This document shows positions 1-6,201 of a stretch of 6,201 bases of DNA, piece by piece. Every line of letters begins with the position of its first letter. Position 1 is the first letter of the stretch. The position numbers were made by a program, and so were the translations under genes. Origin of the DNA: Bacteroidales bacterium (lineage in GTDB: Bacteria > Bacteroidota > Bacteroidia > Bacteroidales > P3); assembly GCA_017560705.1 (NCBI GenBank), contig JAFZEK010000266.1, positions 1-6,201 of the forward strand. Direction: 5' to 3'. A model generated the notes under the pieces. That model was not told the origin of the DNA and did not search any database. It saw only the letters and a list, made by a program, of their open reading frames with translations.

Positions 1-263
1 AATTCCATGCTTTGGAAAATAAATTATCTGTACCAGAGAAAATATTTTACATAGGGAAGAAAAATATTTTCTCTCGAGGATGGATTTTTTTTCGTCTACT
101 ATCTGTAGGAATATTTGTGTAGGTAGCGTTAAATGAGGAGTAAAGGTGTAGGGGAAAATAGCTTTATGTTGTGTATTATGTTTTGGGCAATAGGAATTTG
201 ACTGCTTAGTGTCGTTGGTAGGCATATATGTCGGGGATTATGGTTTTGTTAGCCGTATGGAAT
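1..263. other. Intergenic region with no supported gene
   Basis: I see no convincing gene here. On the plus strand one frame is open from base 3 to a TAG stop at 120-122 (about 39 codons, no start inside the window). It could be the tail of a gene entering from the left, but in DNA this AT-rich an open run of that length is common by chance and I do not recognise the peptide. Bases 123-263 have stops in all frames and show no tRNA-like or promoter-like pattern I can defend. The only clear structure is the inverted repeat at 35-74. Confidence 0.55.
35..74. repeat. Perfect 14-bp inverted repeat (hairpin)
   Basis: Bases 35-48 (AGAGAAAATATTTT) are the exact reverse complement of bases 61-74, with a 12-base loop at 49-60. 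Each arm also contains the self-complementary decamer AAAATATTTT. A run of eight T lies at 85-92 on the plus strand, but 10 bases separate it from the stem, so it is not a classical intrinsic terminator. It could be a weak terminator for a plus-strand gene ending near 122, an RNA-processing hairpin, or a regulator-binding site. The repeat is certain; its function is unknown. Confidence 0.6.
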
Positions 264-309
264 AAAAAAAGAGAACTTCTTGGATTTTTATTTCCACAGA
301 AGTTCTCTT
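264..309 (-). terminator. Rho-independent terminator of the amidase-mlaD-gldA unit
   Basis: Bases 269-280 (AAGAGAACTTCT) pair perfectly with 298-309 to give a 12-bp stem. The stem can be extended by TGGA/TCCA (281-284 with 293-296) across a one-base bulge, leaving an AT-rich loop of about 8 bases. Read on the minus strand, the hairpin runs directly into seven U residues (the A run at plus 264-270), as expected of an intrinsic terminator. It begins about 27 bases after the stop codon of the GldA-like gene. No T run follows on the plus strand, so it should act mainly on leftward transcription. Confidence 0.9.
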
Positions 310-336
310 GTGTAATATGTGTTTGGGATAACTATC

Positions 337-1254
337 CTATGCTTCGGAGGTTAGTTTGTGGAAGATTTGTTCCAAATTATTTTCGTCGTTTTTCTTTATG
401 GTAAGAACCATAAGGTTATTATTTACAGCCCATTTGAAGATGTCTTCTCTTATATCTGTAGCCTCAGGAGTAGTTATAGTGTAAGAGTTTTTGCCGTTTG
501 AAACAATTTTGTCTATGCTTTGAACCTGTTGTTTCAATGCTTTTGTGTCTATTTCTTTGTCAAATTCTACGATGTACTGATTGTAGTTTTTCAGCATGTA
601 TTGTAGTTTTTCAGTTTTATCGTCGGCTACTATTTTTCCCGAGTTTATAATTATCACTCTGTTGCACACTGCTTCTACTTCTTGCATTATGTGGGTAGAT
701 AGCATTATAATCTTTTTCTTGCCTACGTTTTTTATTAGTTGTCTTATTTCTTCAAGTTGGTTGGGGTCCAAACCTGTTGTAGGTTCATCGAGTATAAGAA
801 TTTTAGGGTCGTGGATAAGAGCCTGTGCTATGCCTACTCTTTGTCGATAACCTTTGGAAAGTTGGCCTATTTTTTTGTTGGCTTCTTTGGTCAAGCCTGT
901 AAGTTCTATCATTTCTTCTACTCGTTGTTTTTTATTCTCGATGTCGTAGATTCCAGCCACAAATTCCAAAAACTCGCGAACGTACATTTCTAAGTATAGA
1001 GGGTTGTGTTCGGGCAAATAGCCAATGTTTTTTCTTATTTCTAGAGGGTGTTCGAAGATGTTGTGGTTGTATACGTTTACATTTCCCGATGTAGGTGGAA
1101 TGAAACATGTTATTATCTTCATAAGTGTGGACTTTCCAGCACCGTTAGGGCCTAGTAGACCTATGATTTCACCTTCATTGATGGTGAAACTTACATTGTC
1201 TAGTGCTTTTTGAGTTCCGTAGAGTTTGCTTATATTTTCAACGTGTATTGCCAT
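337..1254 (-). CDS. gldA: GldA-like ABC transporter ATP-binding protein
   Basis: This is a 305-residue ATPase subunit of an ABC-2 type exporter, acting on the cytoplasmic face of the inner membrane. It has a complete nucleotide-binding domain: Walker A GPNGAGKST (residues 35-43), a GYLPE segment at the Q-loop (78-82, Glu instead of Gln, common in the NatA/DrrA-like branch), the signature LSKGYRQR (132-139), Walker B ILILDEP (152-158), D-loop GLDP (161-164) and the switch histidine H188. An extension of about 90 residues follows the ATPase core. The signature-to-D-loop stretch and overall length fit GldA, the ATPase that works with GldF and GldG in Flavobacterium gliding; homologs also occur in non-gliding Bacteroidota. 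No permease is present in the window, so the substrate is unknown. It is the last gene before the terminator, 23 nt after the mlaD stop. ABC ATPase identity is certain; the gldA name is by family resemblance. Confidence 0.9.
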   Translation of the reverse strand: MAIHVENISKLYGTQKALDNVSFTINEGEIIGLLGPNGAGKSTLMKIITCFIPPTSGNVNVYNHNIFEHPLEIRKNIGYLPEHNPLYLEMYVREFLEFVAGIYDIENKKQRVEEMIELTGLTKEANKKIGQLSKGYRQRVGIAQALIHDPKILILDEPTTGLDPNQLEEIRQLIKNVGKKKIIMLSTHIMQEVEAVCNRVIIINSGKIVADDKTEKLQYMLKNYNQYIVEFDKEIDTKALKQQVQSIDKIVSNGKNSYTITTPEATDIREDIFKWAVNNNLMVLTIKKNDENNLEQIFHKLTSEA

Positions 1255-1277
1255 AGTGTTTTAGTGAATAATGTGTT

Positions 1278-2225
1278 TTAAAAAACTGATACGTTAATGT
1301 AGCGTTTGGGGTTGGCTTTTATGTCATTTATCAGTGAGTCCAAACTTTTTGTGGATTTTTCGAGGTTGTAGTATAGTTTGTCGTCGTTGATTAAAAGTCC
1401 AAGGTTGCCGTTTCCTTTGTTTATCTTGTTCAATGTAGTAGACAATGCTTCCAACGATGTGTTTATATCTGTCATTATGTTTGATATATTGATGGAAGCT
1501 AAGGTGTCGCTTATCTTGGCGAAATTGTTGATTATTAGCGATAGGTTTTCATCGTTTTCATCAAGTGTTTCCGACAAGTTTTTGATGTTGTCTACAATTG
1601 CATGTATCTTTTCTTTTTCGTTGTTGGTTATTCCGTTTATTTCGGCAGATAATTCAGCCAAGTTGCTTGCCGCAGTATTTGTTTTTTGGAGTATGGATGC
1701 AAATTCTTGTTGATTATCCTTGTTCAGGATAAGGTTCAAGGATGCAGTTATTCCGTCGATATTGTTTACAATATTTTCGAGCTTGGAGCTGTAGGGGTTG
1801 AACATTTTCTTTACTTCGTCAAACATGTCGCCACTGTTTTTGGATATCATTGTATCGTTGTTGCTCAGCATAGTAGAAGCATTTCCTACTATAATTCTCA
1901 TGGCTTTGGAGCCAAGGATGTCGGAGCTATAAACTTCGGCAACGGAGTTCGATGGAAGTTTTATTTTCGCAGGTATTTCAAACGAAACAAGAAAAGTTTT
2001 CATTTGAGAATCCATTGGTTGGATATTGTTCACTTTGCCTACTTTCATGCCGTTGATGAATACGTAGCTCGTGGGCAAAAGTCCATTGATATTGCTATAT
2101 TTTGCATGGTATTCGCATTCTTTGTTGAAAAGGTTTTTCCCTTTCAAAAAGTTTATCCCCCACACAAGTATTGCAATCGAAAAGACTCCAATGAATCCTA
2201 CCATTGCTTCTGTTCTTATTTTCAT
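1278..2225 (-). CDS. MlaD/MCE family lipid-transport protein
   Basis: This 315-residue protein is anchored in the inner membrane and faces the periplasm. A short basic N-terminus (MKIRTEAMVG) leads into one membrane helix at about residues 9-27. A single MCE/MlaD domain follows at about 38-115, including the segments NGLLPTSYVFINGMKVGKV (47-65) and SSDILGSKAMRIIVG (100-114). The remainder (about 133-300) looks mostly helical and rich in Asn, Leu, Ile and Ser, as expected for MCE proteins that form hexameric rings or tubes carrying phospholipids between membranes. The C-terminus NPKRYINVSVF resembles the conserved tail of Bacteroidota MCE proteins. In the classical Mla system MlaD works with permease MlaE and ATPase MlaF; neither is seen here. 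It lies 48 nt after the amidase and 23 nt before the GldA-like gene, suggesting cotranscription. Family assignment is firm; lipid specificity and direction are unknown. Confidence 0.9.
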   Translation of the reverse strand: MKIRTEAMVGFIGVFSIAILVWGINFLKGKNLFNKECEYHAKYSNINGLLPTSYVFINGMKVGKVNNIQPMDSQMKTFLVSFEIPAKIKLPSNSVAEVYSSDILGSKAMRIIVGNASTMLSNNDTMISKNSGDMFDEVKKMFNPYSSKLENIVNNIDGITASLNLILNKDNQQEFASILQKTNTAASNLAELSAEINGITNNEKEKIHAIVDNIKNLSETLDENDENLSLIINNFAKISDTLASINISNIMTDINTSLEALSTTLNKINKGNGNLGLLINDDKLYYNLEKSTKSLDSLINDIKANPKRYINVSVF

Positions 2226-2273
2226 TTTGACTTGGTTATATTTTGTATTGTTTCAAGTTAATGTTGTTTGCTG

Positions 2274-3587
2274 TTATTTGTTCTTTTTGCTATCAATTAT
2301 TTTTTTTGCTTCATAGCCTGTTATGCGTTTTCCTTTGTAGAAGGGTACGATAAAAGCATCTTTGAATCCTTTTGCTTTAAGCTCGCTTGCTATTCCTTTG
2401 GCCGATTCTATGTCAGCTACTCTGCCTTTGGTGTATCGTATTGTGCCGTCTTGGGAGTAGTATTCATATCCTGTTACTCCTTTTAAAGCAGGGTCGTTTT
2501 CGGGCAGTTTGCTCTTTACTACAAGGAATTGTACTCTGTATTCCACATCGTTCGATGGTGCTTCTTCTTTCTTTTCTGTTTTCTTTGAAGTAGCTTTGGT
2601 TTCTGTTTTTCCTTGTGCTTCTGTTTTTTCGTTCTTTTTGTCGGAGCCGATTACATTTACAACAACATCAATAGGTTTTTGATTGTTTATGCTATTGTTG
2701 TCTGTGTTATTTTCTTTTGCTATTTCTTGTTGTTTTTCTTCTGATTCTTGTTTTTGAGGAGTAATAGATTTTTTATTTCTCTTTGGTGCGGGTATTTCTA
2801 CAAGAGTGCTACCTTCTTCGGATGCTTTGTATTGAGCAAAGGCTGAAGCTATGCAGTATACGTATTCGTTTTGTCCTTCTTCGGTCATCATGTATTCTTC
2901 TTCCTTTGGATTAGATATGAAGCCTATTTCGGTTAAGACTGCAGGCATAGAAGTCTTATAAAGAACGAATAATTCGCCTTGTTTCACTCCGCGGTCAATA
3001 GTTTTTATTCTAGATTTGTACTGTTTTTGGATGTATTCGGCAAAGTTTAGACTTTTCTCAAGGAAAGCATTTTGGTATAGGGTAAACATGATGTAGCTTT
3101 CGGGAGAATTAGGGTCAAAACCTTGATATTCGGAATTGTTTTTATAGTCGGCCTCTAGTAATATGTCGGCATTTTCAGTTCTAGCAACTTCCATATTGGC
3201 TTTGCTGGTAGATAGTCCCATTACAAAAGTTTCAGTTCCCGAAGGGTCTTGTTTTCTGTGAGAGTTGGCATGTATGGATATAAAAAGGTCAGCTTTTGCA
3301 CGATTGGCCATTTTGGCACGTTCTGCCAAGTCTATATCCACATCGGTTTTGCGGGTATAAAGAACTTTTACATCTTTGAAATTAGATTCAATAACCTTTC
3401 CAAGTTTTAATGCAACGGAGAGGGTAATATCTTTTTCTTTGGATTTTTTTCCTATGGCGCCGGGCTTTCTTCCACCATGTCCAGGATCAATCATTATAGT
3501 TTTTACCTTTCCGAGCTCTCTTTTTTGCGAAAATGCACATCCAAAAATGAGAAAAAGAGCAATAAATGAGCAAAATAAACGTTTCAT
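2274..3587 (-). CDS. N-acetylmuramoyl-L-alanine amidase (Amidase_3) with SPOR-like C-terminus
   Basis: This 437-residue exported enzyme is predicted to cleave the amide bond between N-acetylmuramic acid and L-alanine in peptidoglycan. The N-terminus MKRLFCSFIALFLIFGCAFS is a signal peptide, with likely signal peptidase I cleavage after AFS; Cys17 (IFGC) makes a lipoprotein possible but the box is poor. The Amidase_3 domain spans about 27-253: zinc ligands H37 (DPGHGG), E51 and H106 (SIHANSH), and catalytic E220 in VLTEIGFISNP. A low-complexity Lys/Glu/Gln/Asn linker (about 260-347) precedes a SPOR-like domain (about 348-425, opening EYRVQFLVVKSK) expected to bind glycan strands or target septal wall. 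An in-frame ATG 23 codons upstream (3656) would bury the signal peptide and lie on the promoter, so 3587 is preferred. It is the first gene of the minus-strand unit and is divergent from lptD. The fold is that of AmiA/B/C; cell separation or wall remodelling is an inference. Confidence 0.93.
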   Translation of the reverse strand: MKRLFCSFIALFLIFGCAFSQKRELGKVKTIMIDPGHGGRKPGAIGKKSKEKDITLSVALKLGKVIESNFKDVKVLYTRKTDVDIDLAERAKMANRAKADLFISIHANSHRKQDPSGTETFVMGLSTSKANMEVARTENADILLEADYKNNSEYQGFDPNSPESYIMFTLYQNAFLEKSLNFAEYIQKQYKSRIKTIDRGVKQGELFVLYKTSMPAVLTEIGFISNPKEEEYMMTEEGQNEYVYCIASAFAQYKASEEGSTLVEIPAPKRNKKSITPQKQESEEKQQEIAKENNTDNNSINNQKPIDVVVNVIGSDKKNEKTEAQGKTETKATSKKTEKKEEAPSNDVEYRVQFLVVKSKLPENDPALKGVTGYEYYSQDGTIRYTKGRVADIESAKGIASELKAKGFKDAFIVPFYKGKRITGYEAKKIIDSKKNK

Positions 3588-3627
3588 ATTCAATAATATA
3601 TATTTTTTATTTAGAAAATTGCTATAA

Positions 3628-3657
3628 TAATCATATTTTTGCAGTTCAATTTGCAAA
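3628..3657 (-). promoter_or_regulatory. Possible Bacteroidota-type promoter for the amidase operon
   Basis: On the minus strand TTTG (plus 3654-3657) is followed after 18 bases by TATGATTA (plus 3628-3635), a weak match to the Bacteroidota -33 TTTG / -7 TAnnTTTG promoter. The spacer is slightly short and the -7 element matches only in part. It would place the transcript start near 3620, leaving a leader of about 35 nt before the amidase ATG. The location is plausible but the exact boxes are tentative. Confidence 0.4.
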
Positions 3658-3682
3658 GATACGTTTAAATTTTTATATTTTG
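3650..3682 (+). promoter_or_regulatory. Bacteroidota-type -33/-7 promoter for lptD
   Basis: TTTG at 3650-3653 is followed after exactly 20 bases by TATATTTT-G (3674-3682), matching the -33 TTTG and -7 TAnnTTTG consensus of the Bacteroidota primary sigma factor except for one base in the -7 box. Transcription would begin around 3688-3690. The TTTG is half of the palindrome TTTGCAAA (3650-3657), whose other half can serve the opposite strand. If this promoter is real, the TTG codon at 3680 lies upstream of the transcript start, which bears on the lptD start codon. Confidence 0.6.
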
Positions 3683-6201
3683 CATATCAGACGATTAAAT
3701 AAAACATACATAGTCAAAAATGCCCTATGCATTGCGGCATTTCAGCTGATGACATCTTTTTCATCGGCCTCTGCATTGGTTTGTGTTCCAAATACAAACG
3801 AATCTGCTCATATTTTATTGAGTTCAGAAAAAACTTTTCAACAAAAACGTGGTTTACAACTTGAGAAAGACACGGTCAGGGATGGAAAGAAAAAAATGGG
3901 TAGGAACAAACATGCCAATATGGTAGTGTCTACCCCAAAAACTTTGAACGATACTGTAGCTATTATTCTCGACACTGTTGTTCGACCTACTGATTCATTG
4001 AAAGAGTTGCCTCTATCAAAGAATGCTATTACCGATGTGGTAAAGTATAAAGCATTGGACTCCATTGCTATGGAGCCTGATTCTAAGATGGCATTCATTT
4101 ACAAACATGGTAATGTGGAGTATCAAGACTTTACATTGAAAGCCGATGATATATCGGTTGATTTTGATGAGCAGGTTTTGAATGCTAAGGGCATGCCAGA
4201 TTCTTTAGGCAAGATAAAGGGTAAACCATTGTTTGTGCAAGGTAAGACTGAATACAATGCCAATACGATAGCCTATAACATAAAGAGCCAGAAAGGAATT
4301 ATAAGTGGTGTGATAACTCAGGAGGGTGAAGGCTTTTTGCATGGCGACAAGGTGAAGAGAGCAAATGATTCTATCATGTACCTAAGTAGTGGAAAATTTA
4401 CCACTTGCAATCATGCACATCCTCATTTTGCTTTGGAGTTTTCTAAGTCCAAGCTTATAACGAATGACAAAATAGTCACAGGGCCAGCATATTTAAGTAT
4501 TAGCGATGTGCCTACACCGCTAGTTCTTCCATTTGCTTTTTTCCCTTTTACTAAGGGGCGGTCATCGGGAGTTATAATACCCTCGTATGGTTGGGCTGAT
4601 AATAGGGGATTTTACTTGCGAGGAGGTGGGTATTATTTTCCGATAAATGACTACGTGGATTTGTTGTTAGCAGGTGATATATATACGAATCTTAGTTGGG
4701 CTATTAATCCCAAAAGTAATTACTACAAAAGATACAAGTACAAAGGTGTATTGGATTTGCGATACGAGAAAACAAAACTAGGAATAAAAGGAACTGATTC
4801 TTATAGCGAGTTCGGAGATTTCAAATTTGCTTGGAATCATCAACAGGACCCGAAAGCTAATCCAAACTCTAGATTTTCGGCAAATGTAAATTTGGTGAGT
4901 AGGAACTATTCTAAGTGGACATCTAACACCAACGATTATTTCAACAGTACGACTAATTCAAGTATTGCATATTCCACAACGCTTGGGAGCTACTTTAATT
5001 TGTCGGCAAATATTGGCGAATCGTACAACATAAACACTCGACTTGTCGAGCTTAAGCTGCCTTCTGTATCTTTGAGTTCATCGCAGTTTTATCCTTTCCG
5101 CAGAAAGAATCCTAAGGGAGGCTATAAGTGGTATGAAAACATATCTCTTTCTTATGTAATGAATGCTCAAAATAATGTTTCGACCTACGACTCTCTACTT
5201 CTTACCAATGATGTCTTCAAGGCAATGAAAGCAGGAATATCTCATAATATTCCAATCTCTAGCTCTGTGAAAGTGTTGAAATATTTCAATTGGACAAATA
5301 AAGTGACATATAACGAACGTTGGCATTGGAACACGATAAGAAAGGATATAGACCCGATGACTAATAAACCTATAGTGGATACTGTTTCGGGCTTTAGAAC
5401 CAATCGTGATGTAACCTTTAATTCGGCATTGAATACAAGGCTTTACGGTATGTTCAATTTCAAGAAAGGATACGTTAAAGCTATAAGACATGTGATAAAT
5501 CCCTCGTTGACGTTCAATTTTCGTCCGGATTTTGGAAATCCAAAGTATGGATTTTGGCAGACGTATACCGATACAATGGGTATGGAGTATAGATATTCAA
5601 TATTTGAGCAAAGTTTATATGGCGGTCCATCATACGGCAAAACAGGGAATATTGGTTTCAGCATAAGTAATAACTTGGAAATGAAAGTCACTTCCAAGAA
5701 AGATACTGTAACAGGAGTGAAAAAGATAGTTCTTATAGAAGACTTAAGATTGGCAATGTCGTATGATATGGCAAAAGATTCATTGAGATGGTCTTCTTTG
5801 GCTGTAACTGGAAGAACTACATTGTTCAAAAGTTTGGTTATCAATTATAGCGGTTATTTTATTCCATACGCATTGGATGAGAATGGAAATATGACCAATC
5901 AGTTTTTGTGGGAAAAAGAACGAAAATTCTTTAAACGACAAAACTCGCAGTGGAATATGCAGCTCAATTGGAGTGTGAACTCTACTACGTTCAAAAAAGA
6001 TGACGTTGGTAAAAATACAGCAGGAACTGTGCCTACGAATGAAATGATAATGAGTCCATTCAATAATCCTAATCAAATGTTGGGTAATGTGGTGGATTTT
6101 TCTGTGCCTTGGAATTTCTCATTGGCATACACACTCAGCTTCGTAAGCCAATATTATGCTAACATAATGAATTATGAAAGTGATGTAGTTCAAACACTGT
6201 C
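3680..6201 (+). CDS. lptD: LPS-assembly outer-membrane protein LptD (C-terminus cut by window edge)
   Basis: About 840 codons are visible, open to the window end. LptD is the outer-membrane beta-barrel that, with lipoprotein LptE, takes LPS from the periplasmic bridge into the outer leaflet. Residues below count from TTG 3680. A basic then hydrophobic signal peptide ends at ASA (30-32). An OstA/LptA-like periplasmic domain lies at about 137-240 (FIYKHGNVEYQDFTLKADDI near its start). The segment TTCNHAHPHF (C243) and the motif VPTPLVLPFAFFPFTKGRSS (277-296, continuing to PSYG at 304) are hallmarks of Bacteroidota LptD. From about 305 on, alternating aromatic and polar strands form the barrel. 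Family members usually run about 850-920 residues, so perhaps the last few strands are missing. The start is uncertain: ATG 3749 gives no usable signal peptide, ATG 3566 adds 38 unlikely residues overlapping the amidase start, and TTG 3680 overlaps the predicted promoter. LptD identity is strong. Confidence 0.9.
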   Translation, partial: MHIRRLNKTYIVKNALCIAAFQLMTSFSSASALVCVPNTNESAHILLSSEKTFQQKRGLQLEKDTVRDGKKKMGRNKHANMVVSTPKTLNDTVAIILDTVVRPTDSLKELPLSKNAITDVVKYKALDSIAMEPDSKMAFIYKHGNVEYQDFTLKADDISVDFDEQVLNAKGMPDSLGKIKGKPLFVQGKTEYNANTIAYNIKSQKGIISGVITQEGEGFLHGDKVKRANDSIMYLSSGKFTTCNHAHPHFALEFSKSKLITNDKIVTGPAYLSISDVPTPLVLPFAFFPFTKGRSSGVIIPSYGWADNRGFYLRGGGYYFPINDYVDLLLAGDIYTNLSWAINPKSNYYKRYKYKGVLDLRYEKTKLGIKGTDSYSEFGDFKFAWNHQQDPKANPNSRFSANVNLVSRNYSKWTSNTNDYFNSTTNSSIAYSTTLGSYFNLSANIGESYNINTRLVELKLPSVSLSSSQFYPFRRKNPKGGYKWYENISLSYVMNAQNNVSTYDSLLLTNDVFKAMKAGISHNIPISSSVKVLKYFNWTNKVTYNERWHWNTIRKDIDPMTNKPIVDTVSGFRTNRDVTFNSALNTRLYGMFNFKKGYVKAIRHVINPSLTFNFRPDFGNPKYGFWQTYTDTMGMEYRYSIFEQSLYGGPSYGKTGNIGFSISNNLEMKVTSKKDTVTGVKKIVLIEDLRLAMSYDMAKDSLRWSSLAVTGRTTLFKSLVINYSGYFIPYALDENGNMTNQFLWEKERKFFKRQNSQWNMQLNWSVNSTTFKKDDVGKNTAGTVPTNEMIMSPFNNPNQMLGNVVDFSVPWNFSLAYTLSFVSQYYANIMNYESDVVQTL

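Noticed and set aside
596..1213. Plus-strand open frames opposite the GldA-like gene
   Set aside because: They are antisense shadows of an ABC ATPase with every catalytic motif intact.
1686..2261. 191-codon plus-strand open frame
   Set aside because: It lies antisense to the MlaD-family gene, whose protein has a clear MCE domain. The plus-strand peptide has no recognisable domain and looks like a mirror of the real frame.
3588..3656. Longer amidase N-terminus from ATG 3656
   Set aside because: It would add 23 residues before a clear signal peptide and start on top of the predicted promoter elements.
3566..3679. Longer LptD from ATG 3566
   Set aside because: The extra residues are AT-driven (Asn, Ile, Tyr, Phe), precede the signal peptide, overlap the amidase start and cross both promoters.
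3770..3784. Lipoprotein box at the LptD N-terminus (ALVC, C35)
   Set aside because: Val at -1 does not fit a lipobox, LptD is a barrel protein, and the preceding ASA is a better signal peptidase I site.
5443..5844. 133-codon minus-strand open frame, with others at 3838-4098, 5195-5491 and 5780-6076
   Set aside because: All are antisense to the continuous LptD frame, which shows family motifs and runs uninterrupted to the window end.
1..6201. Mobile element, CRISPR array, tRNA/rRNA or undescribed defence system
   Set aside because: I saw no transposase, spaced direct repeats, tRNA-like cloverleaf or cluster of unknown genes; the window is filled by four recognisable envelope genes.

Overview
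The window is an AT-rich chromosomal segment from a Bacteroidota bacterium, most likely of the order Bacteroidales. Three things point there: the family subtypes of the proteins (a GldA-type ATPase, an MCE protein ending in the NPKRY-x-(N/H)-x-S-V-F style tail, an amidase with a C-terminal SPOR-like domain, and a Bacteroidota-type LptD), the absence of obvious Shine-Dalgarno sequences, and a good match to the Bacteroidota -33 TTTG / -7 TAnnTTTG promoter in the divergent intergenic region. I cannot name the genus.

Layout. Bases 1-263 contain no gene I can support, only a perfect 14-bp inverted repeat (35-74) inside a short open frame cut by the window edge. A strong intrinsic terminator (264-309), read leftward, closes a three-gene minus-strand unit. 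In transcription order that unit is an N-acetylmuramoyl-L-alanine amidase (3587-2274), an MlaD/MCE lipid-transport protein (2225-1278) and a GldA-like ABC ATPase (1254-337). The gaps of 48 and 23 nt and the single terminator suggest one operon. On the plus strand, starting divergently from the amidase and running off the right edge, is a large LptD-like outer-membrane LPS-assembly protein (about 3680 to beyond 6201), of which roughly 840 codons are visible.

How the genes fit together. All four products concern the cell envelope. LptD inserts LPS or lipooligosaccharide into the outer leaflet. The amidase trims peptidoglycan in the periplasm. The MCE protein is expected to carry phospholipids between the membranes. 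The GldA-type ATPase would power an inner-membrane ABC-2 exporter whose permease is not in the window. The two transcription units diverge from a short intergenic region whose centre is the palindrome TTTGCAAA. That palindrome can supply a -33 element in both directions.

The window looks like core envelope-biogenesis genes rather than an accessory island. I found no mobile element, CRISPR array, RNA gene or undescribed defence-like system. The points most worth a second look are the unresolved lptD start codon, the shared divergent promoter element, and the pairing of an MCE protein with an ABC ATPase of the 'wrong' family.
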